A stretch of 64,000 nucleotides of DNA. It comes from Stomorhina lunata (Eukaryota > Arthropoda > Insecta > Diptera > Rhiniidae). The notes below the pieces were generated by a model, which had not been told where the DNA came from, did not search any database, and saw only the letters and a program-made list of their open reading frames with translations. Position numbers and translations under genes: made by a program. This document shows positions 1 to 10,931 of this stretch, piece by piece (within the stretch, counting starts at the first letter, position 1; each line of letters begins with the position of its first letter). The stretch lies in contig OW121740.1 of assembly GCA_933228675.1 (NCBI GenBank), forward strand, positions 55,134,174 to 55,198,173, given 5' to 3'.

Positions 1-6
1 AATATT

Positions 7-286
7 GTGTACCGCCGTGGTATAGCAGGTAAGTCATCCGCCTAGCATACCAGAGGCCCAAGTTCGATCCACCTCATAACTCAGCTAGCCACTGGTTATT
101 GAGTATTAGGCTATGTAAAACTTCTCTAACTAATGCATTTGTCGTTCGGAGCAGGCGTTAAAACGTAGGTCCCTTTCAATGAGTCTAAAAATAGAATCGG
201 ATGCAGCTCATTGTCTGAGAGAAGTACCCCTTGTTCAAATTGGAATGTTGTCGGGGAATTATATATATATATCGCAGTTACAACAA
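7..286 (+). mobile_element. tRNA-derived SINE, copy 1
   Basis: The first 60 bases resemble a tRNA gene: an A-box-like stretch (GGTATAGCAGG) and a B-box-like stretch (AAGTTCGATCC), the internal RNA polymerase III promoter. The body matches the reverse complement of 33544-33839 over most of its length. Against that copy, about 45 bases after the B box are missing and a short segment near 165-180 is added. The 3' end is ATATCGCAGTTACAACAA, a tail also found on two other short repeats in this window. The left target duplication cannot be tested because the window starts here. No coding capacity is expected. Confidence 0.75.
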
Positions 287-630
287 GCAGGATATAGTGG
301 CCACAAAAGTGCATCGGAAAACCGTGTCGTTTTTTATTGATTAAACATAGGAGTACTACAATGGTAAAAATACACGTACATATTTGGCTCTATTTGGAAA
401 ATTTATAGCTGGGAAATATTAATACATGCAGTGGTGGTCACGTATTAAGCACAAATATCTCTTATAGAAGTATTAAGTCCTATTTAAATTTTGTTGACTA
501 CTTTTTTTTGTAATGTATTATACTGGAAATATGTTTAGCACAAATTAAAAACAATACTTATTAAAAAACAAAAACAAGTTATTCATTTAAATTTCTTTAA
601 AAAAAAAACTAATATTTTGTAGTATGTCCT

Positions 631-1620
631 TTATTTTGTATAACTGCCGCACATCTTACTCATCACAAGAGCCAGGCAACGCTCTTTTGGGATAGTGTGC
701 CATGCTTTTTGGATTCCCGTCCATGAATCATTTAAGTTCTTAGGCTTCACGCTTGTTATATGCTTCTCTTTATTATTCCAAAGATTCTTAATAGGATTGA
801 GATCCGGAGATTGAGCTGGCCATTTCAAAACATCTATTTGACTCTCCTCCAAGCAACACTTCACAGTACGTGAAGGGTCATTGTCATGCATGGAGTGCCA
901 ACTAGGTGGCATCTTTGCCTCTGCATATGGTATCATAATATCGGCTAGGATGTTTTTATAAACGTGTTGATCCATACGTGTGTCAATTTTGTGTATTGGA
1001 CCAACTCCATCCCCTGAGAATGCAGCCCACACCATCACATTTCCTCCACCATATTTTACCCTTTTACTTAGGGTTGTGCTGCATGTTCGGAGGACGTACA
1101 TCTCTCTCTTTCTATCAGTTTCAAATCTGCAAAACTTTGATTCGTCGCTCCAAAATATGTTTTTCCAAAAATCTAATGGCTTTTCCAAATGCTCTCGGGA
1201 TTCGTGACTTTAAATTCTTTTTTGACACATGTGGCTTGTGTTGCACGATAAAGCCACGCAAATTTTTTTCATTAAGGCGTCTTCGTATCGTTCTGTTGGA
1301 GACATCAATACCGTATTTTGATGACACTTCACTATTTATTTCACTGGAGCTCTTAAAAAGGTCGGCTACTGACATTCTATATATTAAAGAATCCTCTTTT
1401 TTTTGTCGTTTATCTTGTTCTATGTGCCGGTGGGCACTTTTTAATTGTTCCGTGTGCTTTTATATGGCTCAAAGCATTTTATACCATCAAGCAATTTAAA
1501 ATACCTGCTATTTCACTTACAGGGCATCCTCTCGAATTCATTTCATAAATCACCTGTCGTTGCGCATCTGTGCGCCATTTAATTTGTCCATGTGTAATAA
1601 ATATTTTCCCCCCAATTCAT
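631..1620 (-). pseudogene. Tc1-like transposase pseudogene
   Basis: Read on the minus strand, three pieces in different frames make up a Tc1-type transposase. A helix-turn-helix segment lies near 1500-1600 (IYEMNSRGCPVSEIA). A second DNA-binding segment at 1121-1375 contains SNRTIRRRLNEKNLRG. The DDE catalytic part lies at 631-1188, with WSDESKF for the first aspartate, HDNDPSRT for the second and SPDLNPIKNLW for the third acidic site. In the family the last motif reads PIENLW, so the catalytic glutamate is replaced by lysine (codon at 787-789). The spacing between the last two sites is also about three residues short. The frames are broken near 1150-1190 and 1380-1500. The protein cannot be active. 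Confidence 0.85.
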
Positions 1621-1965
1621 AATCGAAAAATAAGACTATAACTAGCTTATAATTAAAATTTTCCATACAAAATTCCTACAATAAGCCTTTGATTGTTTTA
1701 TAATTTGTTTATAAATTAGGGGGTTTATTCCTAAAAAACCTTCAACTGTACACAATATGATAAAAAAGTTACCAAAAATTTTTAATTAATGATTCAAAAA
1801 ATAACAGAAATGTAAGATGTTTAATATTTGTGCTAAATTTGTGTCCAGCTCCAATTACGTATTACCAACAAATAAATTATATGTATATGAAGTAATTGAA
1901 ATGAGGAAATAACAAAAAAAAAAAAAATAACGGGACTTGTCGATCACACCATAAGCTACACATCG

Positions 1966-3577
1966 CACAGTGAAATTTCTTCATACATCTAACTGCAAAA
2001 AATAGAAGGAGTTATCCTACAACGATGAAATTTGGCACACTTATTTAGTTTTATATAGATAAGAAAAATTCAAAAAAACTTTGAAATCCGACGACTCCCT
2101 GAGGTACCTCCCTTGGACCCCCATTTTTTTACTTATTTTTCTTCTCAATGTATAACCCGCAATTTTCAACAGAATTTCATAACTCTATTATTTGACCAAG
2201 AAAAGAGCTCCACTAATTTTGGTTGAAATCCGACGACTCTTTGAGGTACCTCCCTTGGACCCCCATTTTTTCACTTATTTTTCTTCTCAATGTATAAACC
2301 CCAATTTTCAATAGAATTTGATAAAATTTGGCACACTTCTATTTTTTTATCCTGAAAAAAGCCCTACTAATTTTGGTTGAAATCCGACGACTCCTTGAGG
2401 TACCCCCCCATTTTTTCACATTTCAATGTATAACCCACAATTTGATAAAATTCGGCGCACTTTTATTTTCTGATCTAAAAAAGAGTTCTAAAAAAATTTA
2501 CAATATCCAAATCGAATTATTTAAAAAAAAATTTATTCAGTATATATTTACTTTCTAACCAAGTCGAATTTTTCTTAAAAAAATAAGATTTAATTCTATG
2601 AGCTTCCACCCAACGATTTAAAAAATGACAAAAAAACCGCTTTTGAACTGCCTTTTTCACTACTTCAACTTCATCAGTAGTAAGCTTCGAATTTTTTTCT
2701 TTTATAAAATTTGTTAACAAATCGACATTATTACCACAATTAACAAGTTCATGACACAATTCACTACAGAAAAAAAACTCATTTTAATAATTATATTTTA
2801 AATTTTATAACAAGATTTATTTATGTGAACAATTTTATTTTTTTTAATTTTATTTGTTTTCACATTAATTTTCTTATTAAAACATATGGTTTTGTTTTTT
2901 TTTTTAATTTCTTATGCACTTTTTCCAAATAGCTGTCAATAAATTATTAATAAATTGTTGTTATAAAAGAGCTAATGTTAGGATTAATAACTGCAATTTG
3001 ATTAAAAACTTAAGCCTGAAGGTATGCAATGGTTTTTTATTATAAGCAATATTCCTGACTTTTTTTACTAAATTTTGATTTTTTCAAAAGTTTGACAAAA
3101 GTTGCTAAATTTGTTTAGCTAATTCGAAAGAAAAGCCTTTTGTCTTTCATTTCATTATGCTAAGAGCACGGAGGTAAACCGAGCCAACTGACTTTTTCTT
3201 CAACGAAAACTGCCAATGCTAAATTTTATAAGACAATCTTGATGCGCTCATATCTCCCAAACTATGTATGCAGTAAACTTTTTTTTTTCTTTAAAACAAA
3301 CACAAGATCTCAGACTTCAATAAAACTCACACCTACATTTTGCCACTTGAAATATCTTCGATACATAAGCCTTTAAATTTCAATAATTTTACCATAAATT
3401 TTTGTTTCACAACATTTAGCTGACTTCAACCGATTTTTTCTATATATATGTATATATATCTTAGGAAAACAATATAGATTTTTCATTGCCAGATTCTTCT
3501 CTATCAAATGGCATTATTAGATTTTTGAAAAGTGATAGTCAAAAAATGCCTTTTTTTGCAGCAGAAATACCATAGTG
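1966..3577. mobile_element. Transib-like non-autonomous element, copy 1
   Basis: The left end reads CACAGTGAAATTTCT and the right end, reverse-complemented, reads CACTATGGTATTTCT. The pentamer CATCG flanks both ends (1961-1965 and 3578-3582). Ends of the form CACWRTG with a 5-bp target duplication are the signature of Transib elements. The left part has three or so diverged tandem units of about 143 bp, marked by GAGGTACC near 2101, 2244 and 2397. No transposase can be read. The same sequence recurs at 5283-5968 plus 9841-10703, which supports treating it as one mobile unit. Family assignment rests on ends and duplication only. Confidence 0.65.
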
Positions 3578-3678
3578 CATCGTGGCAAAAAAAAACAAAT
3601 TATTACTTCAACGGAAAAATATACAGTTTTAAAAACAACGCATAACTAGTGTGCTGAATAAGTATGTGACCACCACTG

Positions 3679-4003
3679 TATATCTCTCACAATCAAAGTA
3701 ATAGGAATTATTTTAAGGTTTAAAAGTAACAATTTTTTGCTGTACTTACTTCAAAGCCTTTAAATATTTGGTAATTCGTGATAATTATTTAAAATAATTT
3801 TAAATTTAACGGTTCCATTTTTAACTATTGTGAACTTTTTTTGTCCCAATTATTGTGAGTTATTGTTATTAATTTACTTGTCACAATTTTTATAAACAGC
3901 TGTTTCGCTACTGTGAATTACTACAGTGTAGTTTAAGTGAAAGAATTGAGGCAAAATTATCTAATTTTTCTTCCAAGTTTATCAATTAAATTCGCTTCTA
4001 AAA
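3679..4003 (+). promoter_or_regulatory. Probable upstream region and 5' UTR of mRpL51
   Basis: About 325 AT-rich bases separate the Tc1-like element from the mRpL51 start. No clear TATA box or initiator stands out. The 5' UTR probably begins somewhere after 3890, where the sequence becomes less T-rich, but the transcription start cannot be placed by eye. Confidence 0.35.
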
Positions 4004-4537
4004 ATGTCCTTAATAACAAACACTTTAAGGACTACACTCAATGCCTTGAGTAAAGTATGTACATCGACAACAACCAATCTTACTCCATGTGCAACCGGTA
4101 CCCTGATGCCCTCTAGGCAACTATCATACGAGGAAAAGAGAGCACGAGGACCATTGGTGCGCCGTTATGGTTACAAAGATCATATTTTACAAGGTGGACT
4201 ACTACCTCACTGGGATAATGGACAAAAGTTACCCATGCCAGACTATCGCCCCAAAAATCCGTGGACCACAAAACGTGCTTTGTTTGGTCAAAATGACTAC
4301 ATTGATATTTTGGGTAATGATCGTTTACACCCGACAAGAGTGTTGTATTCGGTACCTTCCTGGTTGCGCGGTGTATCCGGCAATGAATATCAAGTTTTGT
4401 TGCGTAAACGCAAGATGATGTCAAAGACCGTCTATCCCGTTGCCCGGCCAACCAAATGGAAACATTTACAGAAACGTATTTTATACTTGTACAAGTTTTT
4501 GAATCGTAAAACGAAAACTGGATATTCCAAACAATAA
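4004..4537 (+). CDS. mRpL51: Mitochondrial large ribosomal subunit protein mL51
   Basis: A 177-residue single-exon gene for a protein of the large subunit of the mitochondrial ribosome, which acts in the matrix in mitochondrial translation. The first 40 or so residues are rich in Ser, Thr, Leu and Arg with few acidic residues, as in a mitochondrial import peptide. The conserved MRP-L51 core runs from about residue 45 to the end and includes [34 protein letters not shown], the basic RKRKM stretch, ARPTKW and the C-terminal [13 protein letters not shown] recognise these as nearly identical to Drosophila mRpL51. The start at 4004 is the first ATG in the frame and has a good fly context (CTAAAAATG). 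Length fits the family. It is intact and flanked on both sides by transposon remains, with no operon-like neighbour. Confidence 0.95.
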   Translation: MSLITNTLRTTLNALSKVCTSTTTNLTPCATGTLMPSRQLSYEEKRARGPLVRRYGYKDHILQGGLLPHWDNGQKLPMPDYRPKNPWTTKRALFGQNDYIDILGNDRLHPTRVLYSVPSWLRGVSGNEYQVLLRKRKMMSKTVYPVARPTKWKHLQKRILYLYKFLNRKTKTGYSKQ

Positions 4538-4610
4538 ATGGAGATACATATTTAATTTAATATTTAGTATAAAAGCGTTTGATTTAATGTTATAGTGATG
4601 ATTGAATGTG

Positions 4611-4616
4611 AATAAA
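4611..4616 (+). promoter_or_regulatory. mRpL51: Poly(A) signal of mRpL51
   Basis: A canonical AATAAA lies 74 bases after the mRpL51 stop codon, followed by a T/G-rich stretch. This would give a short 3' UTR. Positional inference; no transcript data. Confidence 0.6.
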
Positions 4617-5282
4617 TTGTTTATTTTATTGTTACTTTGAAGAGAATTGTTTACCAGTTGGTATAAGTATATAATAAGTAGTAAAATTAAATAGCTACCC
4701 TGCAGTAAAACTGGAACCATGTGTCTCTATTTCAACACTTTGTGTAACATCAGTTCAAATGCCCCCAATTTAGTGAATATGTAGAGACTACTATTCTAGT
4801 ATACAGTACTATCTCGATAATCCGGACACCATAGATTCTGAGCATGTCTGTATTACTGGAGTCCGGATTGTCAACATATATGTATCCCAATAGGCCATAT
4901 TTTGATCCCAATGTATTTATTTGAACCAAAAGAACTACTAGTAAGTAAATATTGATAAAGTCTACTGGTGGATTTCGTAGGAACTTATGTTAAATGTCAA
5001 TAGTAGATAACATTGGATGGGGCAAAATAGGCAAGTAGTACTGGAGACATTGTCAATAGCAAAACAGTATTGTTTCTCTGCCGGCATTTACTGTAGGGTA
5101 GTTAAAAAATAAATTACTAGACATGTTACCAATTCTCTTCTTACTTTTGATAGTATAAATAAATTTAGTTTCATTTGGACTAGGTTGGCTACCATCTCCT
5201 TTAGTCCTTTCCACGAAAACGCTGACTTATTCGTCGCAGCATCCAATACCACTTTAACGCCTCCCCAGACAATAATTGGTGG
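4617..5282. other. Intergenic stretch; possible pogo-like end
   Basis: No gene is seen. TACAGTACTATCTCGATAATCCGG at about 4801 has the look of a pogo/Tigger-type terminal repeat after a TA, and part of it (GTCCGGATTGTC) recurs in inverted form near 4860. No matching far end was found. The stretch 5100-5280 is less AT-rich but is not recognisable. Confidence 0.3.
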
Positions 5283-5968
5283 AGTTGACTTCATACATCT
5301 AACTGCAACAAATAGAAGGAGTGATCCTACAACGTTGAAATTTGTCACACTTGTTTAGTTTTATATAGATAAGAAAAAATAAAAAAAAAACTTTGAAGTC
5401 CGTCGACTCCTTGGGATACCTCCTTTGCACCCCCATTTTTGCGCTTATTTTTCTTCTCAATGTATAACCCACAATTTTAAACACACATATAATATCCAAG
5501 AAAGAGCTCTACTAATTTTGTTTGAAATCCGTCTACTCCTTAGGGTAACCTGCCTTGGGATTTTTTTTTTGTAATTTTCTTCTTAATTTGATGAAGTTCG
5601 GCAAAAGAGCTCTTCTAATTTTTATTGTAATCCGTCGAATCCTTGGTGCCTTGGACCCCCATTTTTATGTATTTTAATATAAGACATAACTCACAACAAA
5701 ATTTAATGAAATTCGGCACACATCTATTAGTTAATAGAAGAAAGAACTCTACTATTTTCTTATTGAAATCCGTTGACTCCTTGGGATACCTTACTTGGAC
5801 CCCCATTTTTTTCATGTATTTTAATTCTCAATGTATAAGCGAAATTTTCAACATAATTCAATGAAATTTGCACACGTTTATTAGTTGATTCAAGAATGAT
5901 GGAAATTCGTCGGCTCCTGCCTTGGACCCTAATTTCTTCATGTAGTTTTATTATCAGTCTATACGCCG

Positions 5969-7480
5969 CACAGTGGTTTACGGACGCTTTTTTTTGGAAA
6001 TAATTCCGTAACTTTTTAACGACTGGAGATATTTAAATGAAATTCGGCATGGTGATAGTCAAGGAGTATTCAAGTTGGTTTTCAAAAGCACTGGCCCATG
6101 CGGGGTCTGGAGAGTGATTGATGGACCTTCAAAGTTGGTCACCTCGGGTGTTCGACTTTTTTAAAAATTCGCCAAAAATCCATTTATGAATGGATTGAAA
6201 AGAAATTTTAAACTTAAGTTCTCCTTCAGAAGGTCTACAAAAAATACGCTTACATGTGTAGGTTATCTCCTTTGGGTTTCGAGATATTTGGATGAAAAGG
6301 AATTTTTGGGTTGATTTTTTACCTATTTTTTTAAGCTTTTTTTGATCTGGTGGACGCATCTGAAGATCAAAAATTTTTTAAGAATATTCGTTAAAATTTT
6401 AACAAAATTCTTAATAATTTTTGTGCAAGTTGGTTATAGATATCTTCTTTCGTTTAAAAGTTAAAAATATTCAAAGTTGAAACTTAAAAAAAATTTCGCT
6501 TTTTTGTGAGTTTTTCCCTAAAAGATAGCTATATTTTTTCACTAATAAAAAAATATTTTCTTAAGAAACATAAAAATATTTTTAAAGTTTTTAAAAGAAA
6601 ACATAATGAGAATGCTTATAAATCAAATTTCTTGCTAATTGGACTTTTGGTCCTCGCACATGCCCTCTCCAAAAAATGCCAATTTGTAAAAAAAAATTTT
6701 GGTTTAAATAAAAATTTCTCAAAAGGCAAAGCACCGATTTGAAAAAAATAATAATGTCCATATTTTCTAATATATCTTTTATTGATTGGAAAAGTTTTTT
6801 CTGAAACGAGCTGCAAATAGAGTCAGTGTTGCCATTTTTGTAAAAAAACTCATTTTTTGAAACCCTTTTTTCCCGAGTTGGGAATTGGGGAATTTTTTAG
6901 TTAAAATTGCAAATTTTGTTTAGTCTATTGCTTTTAGATCTTAATGGTCTACATGACTACAAATTTTCATTGAGATATCTTCATCTATGTCATTTCTACA
7001 AAATATCAAAAATTGAAATTATTTTCCTTCTAAAAGTAGAAAAATAATATTTTTTTGTTTTACGATACAAAGTGTAAAAATATTAACTCTAACTATGCCT
7101 CCCATAGCATTTTTAAGCTAAATATTGGAGTATTGGAGAGTAATGTGTGCAAATAAAGTTAATGGTGCACAGTGGTATTAACTCTGCAATTTCTAAACTA
7201 TTAGACGGATTTTGACAAAATTTGGAACGTCAATAGAAGAGGTGTGAGGCTTTTAGATCAATGTTTAAGAACGTATTTGTCGGTAGCACAGTGGGCTCTA
7301 CAGTGGGCCAAAGTTGCCTACCTCGGGTATATAAAACATTTGGGGGCGTATAACTTTCCTCAATTGGGTCCGATCTAAAAGATTTTTACGTTTTCGAAAA
7401 CTTCTTAAAAAAATTAAGAAAAAAACATGCTTACTTTACTACCTTATCTCTTATAGTTTAAGAGATAATTGAATCCAAAA
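5969..7480 (+). repeat. Left arm of foldback
   Basis: Inverted copy of 8215-9835. Inside the arm, at 7168, the terminal motif CACAGTGG occurs again. Its mirror ends at 8533, so the palindrome may have grown by nesting of an inner 1366-bp foldback unit. Confidence 0.85.
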
Positions 7481-8214
7481 TTTTTTTTGCTTTTTATGGT
7501 ATGTCTTCTGTCCTTTTTTGGCCTATTTGTCTTTTCTTGTACTACGTTAAATTTTTAAAAAAAATACTGCAAGATTGCTGATAAATTTTTAAATGAACTG
7601 GAAGAAACAAGTTCTTTATTATGTAAACTTAATAACACAGAAAAATTCTTCAAAGTTTGTGTACCGAAAAAAGCCTGAAATTTTTTTTTTTTTCAAAAAA
7701 GTAATATTATTTTTTCAATATTTTTGAAAAATTTTTTCAAAGACTCAATTCGTTTTTTAAATTTTTTAAAAGGCTGGACTTGAGGGATCAGTATAAACTA
7801 TATTTCTAAAAATTTTGGACATGCACCCTACAACCAGCGGTAGTCGAAAATCAGCCATTTTTTAACAAAACTTGTGTTGTTTGTGACTGTAAAAAAATTG
7901 TTTATTTTATCTCAAAACTTTTTTTTAACAAAATTGTATTTAGTATAATGTTTTTAATATCTGTGCAAAAATCTGATAGAGCCCGGCTATTAATCGGGTC
8001 ACACGGGCCGGTTTTCTAAAAAAAACTCAAATTTGCGAAAAGCATACTCTTCTGTATTCAAAAATGTTTATTTAAATTTCAGAACTTGTTCCGAAATTTA
8101 TATTTCTGATTTTCGCATACACAGGTCCATACTATGTCAAAAATAGTCGTAATACCTTGTTTAGTTTTAGAGATTTTTGCGAAAAATTACAAAGTAATGT
8201 TAAAATATTATACT

Positions 8215-9835
8215 AAAATTTTATGGAGTCAAATATCTCTTAAACTATATGAGATGAGGTAGTAAAGTAAGCATGTTTTTTTCTTAATTTTTTTAAGAAG
8301 TTTTCGAAAACGTAAAAATCTTTTAGATCGGACCCAATTGAGGAAAGTTATACGCCCCCAAATGTTTTATATACCCGAGGTAGGCAACTTTGGCCCACTG
8401 TAGAGCCCACTGTGCTACCGACAAATACGTTCTTAAAAATTGATCTAAAAGCCTCACACCTCTACTATTGACGTTCCAAATTTTGTCAAAATCCGTCCAG
8501 TAGTTTAGAAATTGCAGAGTTAATACCACTGTGCACCATTAACTTTATTTGCACACATTACTCTCCAATACTCCAATATTTAGCTTAAAAATGATATGGG
8601 AGGCAAAGTTTTCAGAGCATTTATAGGCTATGTATTGAAGCTTGATTCACGTGTTTAGTATCATTGGATCGAGAAAGTCCAGGAGATGAACATTAATTAA
8701 AAATCTTTTTTAAGTGAGTTAATATTTTTACACTTTGTATCGTAAAACAAAAAAATATTATTTTTCTACTTTTAGAAGGAAAATAATTTCAATTTTTGAT
8801 ATTTTGTAGAAATGACATAGATGAAGATATCTCAATGAAAATTTGTAGTCATGTAGACCATTAAGATCTAAAAGCAATAGACTAAACAAAATTTGCAATT
8901 TTAACTAAAAAATTCCCCAATTCCCAACTCGGGAAAAAAGGGTTTCAAAAAATGAGTTTTTTTACAAAAATGGCAACACTGACTCTATTTGCAGCTCGTT
9001 TCAGAAAAAACTTTTCCAATCAATAAAAGATATATTAGAAAATATGGACATTCTTATTTTTTTCAAATCGGTGCTTTGCCTTTTGAGAAATTTTTATTTA
9101 AACCAAATTTTTTTTTTACAAATTGGCATTTTTTGGAGGGGGCATGTGCGAGGACCAAAAGTTCTATTAGCAAGAAATTTGTTTTATACGCATTCTCATT
9201 ATGTTTTCTTTTAAAAACTTTAAAAATATTTTTATGTTTCTTAAGAAAATATTTTTTTATTAGTGAAAAAATATAGCTATCTTTTAGGGAAAAACTCACA
9301 AAAAAGCAAAATTTTTTTTAAGTTTCAACTTTGAATATTTTTAACTTTTAAACGAAAGAAGATATCTATAACCAACTTGCACAAAAATTATTTAGAATTT
9401 TGTTACAATTTTAAGGACTATTCTTAAAAAATTTTTGATCTTCAGATGCGTCCACAAGATCAAAAAAAGCTTAAAAAAATAGGTAAAAAATCAACCCAAA
9501 AATTCCTTTTATCCAAATATCTCGAAACCCAAAGGAGATAACCTACACATGTGAGCGTATTTTTTGTAGACCTTCTGAAGGAAAACTTAAGTTTAAAATT
9601 TCTTTTCAATCCATTCATAAATGGATTTTTGGCGAATTTTTAAAAAGGTCGAACACCCGAGGTGACCAACTTTGAAGGTCCATCAAGCACTCTCCCGATC
9701 CCTCATGGGCCAGTGCTTTTGAAAACCAACTCGAATACTCCTTGACTATCACCATGCCAAATTTCATTCAAATATCTCCAATCGTTCAAAAGTTACAGAA
9801 TTATTTCCAAAAAAAAGCGTCCGTAAACCACTGTG
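8215..9835 (-). repeat. Right arm of foldback
   Basis: Inverted copy of 5969-7480. It carries about 100 extra bases near 8607-8715 that the left arm lacks; otherwise the arms align throughout with scattered differences. Confidence 0.85.
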
Positions 9836-10313
9836 CGCCGTAATTCTCAACAAAATTTAATGCAATTCGGTACACGACTATTAGTTGAATCAACAACGAG
9901 CTCTACTAATTTTTATTGTAATCCATCGAATCCTTGATATACTTGCCTTAGACCCCCATTTTTCATGTGTTTTTATTCTTAGCCTATAAGCAGTGACTCT
10001 CAACAAAATCGAATGAAATTCGACACACGCCTATTAGTGGATCCAAGAAAGAACTCTACTAATTTTTATTAATCCGTGGACTCCTTGGGGTACCTGCCAT
10101 TTTTTAAATCATGTTTTTTTTAATTTCTTATGCACTTCTTAATTTTAATTTTTTAATAAATTGTGATTTTTTCAAATAATTGACAAAAGTTGGTGATTTT
10201 TTTTTTGTTAGCTAATTCGAAAGAAAAGCCACTTGTCTTTCATTTTATTTTACTGAGAGCAAGGAGGTTAACCGAGCTAACTGACTTTATGCGCTCATAT
10301 CTCCCAAACTACG

Positions 10314-10424
10314 TTCGTTCCAACGGCAGTCGGTTCTTCGTACCGGAACGACTCGGAATTCTTAGGATTCCGACCAAGGACTGTCACTTATACGATATTA
10401 CCAATAATATCGCAGTTACAACAA
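10314..10424 (+). mobile_element. 111-bp retroposon with CAA-type tail
   Basis: An insertion flanked by an 11-bp direct repeat, CCCAAACTACG (10303-10313 and 10425-10435). The uninterrupted site can be seen in the host repeat at about 3250 (CTCCCAAACTATG). The element ends ATATCGCAGTTACAACAA. A near-identical copy lies at 31075-31191 with a longer CAA run. Long target duplication plus simple tail indicates LINE-machinery retroposition. No clear polymerase III boxes were found, so it could be a LINE 3' end or a short SINE. Confidence 0.75.
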
Positions 10425-10931
10425 CCCAAACTACGTATGCAATAAAAAATTTTTCTTTAAAACATAAACAAGATCTAAGATTTAAATAAAATTGACACCT
10501 ACATTTTGCCAGTCGAAACATCTTCGATACATAAGTCTTAAAATTTTAATAATATTACCATAAATTTTCGTTTCACAACATATAGCTGACTTCAACCGAT
10601 TTTTTCTATAAACGTACATATCCTAAGAAAAAACAAATTTTTTTATTGTCAGATTCTTATCTATAAAATGGCATTATAAGATTTTTGAAAAGTGATAGTC
10701 AAAAAGTGGCATTGGCTTATATTTTCTATGATCTGTTTTGAAATAAACCCATTTTATGTATTGTTTATGTGTGTAAAGGTAGAAACATAATTGGGACGAA
10801 CGACTATTTTCGTCCAGCACGACGAATTCGTCTTGTTCGTCTATTGAACACATTTGGGACGAATGAACGTTTTTGACGCCATTTTTTTTTATTTTTTTTA
10901 TTGTTTGATTTGCGAATTCTAATCACCCTTT

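Larger units (their letters stand above)
429..3678. mobile_element. Tc1-like DNA transposon, decayed, with a nested insertion
   Basis: The left end starts CAGTGGTGGTCAC and the right end, reverse-complemented, starts with the same 13 bases. A TA follows the right end at 3679, as expected for Tc1/mariner; the left flanking TA is not intact. The left half holds a decayed transposase on the minus strand. A separate 1612-bp element (1966-3577) is nested inside. Removing it and its 5-bp duplication leaves about 1.63 kb, a normal size for a Tc1-like element. Confidence 0.7.
5969..9835. mobile_element. Giant foldback element with Transib-like ends
   Basis: A 3867-bp near-palindrome. The two arms of about 1.5-1.6 kb are roughly 95 percent alike where compared by eye, around a loop of about 0.7 kb. 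Both termini read CACAGTGGTTTACGGACGC. CGCCG flanks it on both sides (5964-5968, 9836-9840). Removing the element and one CGCCG restores CTATACGCCGTAATTCTC, which fits the host repeat, so this is a true insertion. No transposase is encoded; open frames in one arm are mirrored in the other. CACAGTG ends plus a 5-bp GC-rich duplication fit Transib. Confidence 0.85.
5283..10703. mobile_element. Transib-like non-autonomous element, copy 2, interrupted
   Basis: The parts 5289-5968 and 9841-10703 match, in order and orientation, the element at 1966-3577, starting at CTTCATACATCTAACTGC and ending near AAAAGTGATAGTCAAAAA. Without inserts the length is about 1.5 kb, as in copy 1. The diverged tandem units recur here (GACCCCCATTTTT near 5428, 5655, 5800 and 9953). 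Both outer termini have decayed, so no target duplication can be read. Two later insertions split it: the foldback at 5969-9835 and a 111-bp retroposon at 10314-10424. Confidence 0.65.

Noticed and set aside
6506..6816. Overlapping open frames in the foldback arm, mirrored at 8989-9299
   Set aside because: They occur in both arms as mirror images, have Lys/Phe/Asn-biased AT-driven composition and no known domain. They come from the palindrome, not from genes.
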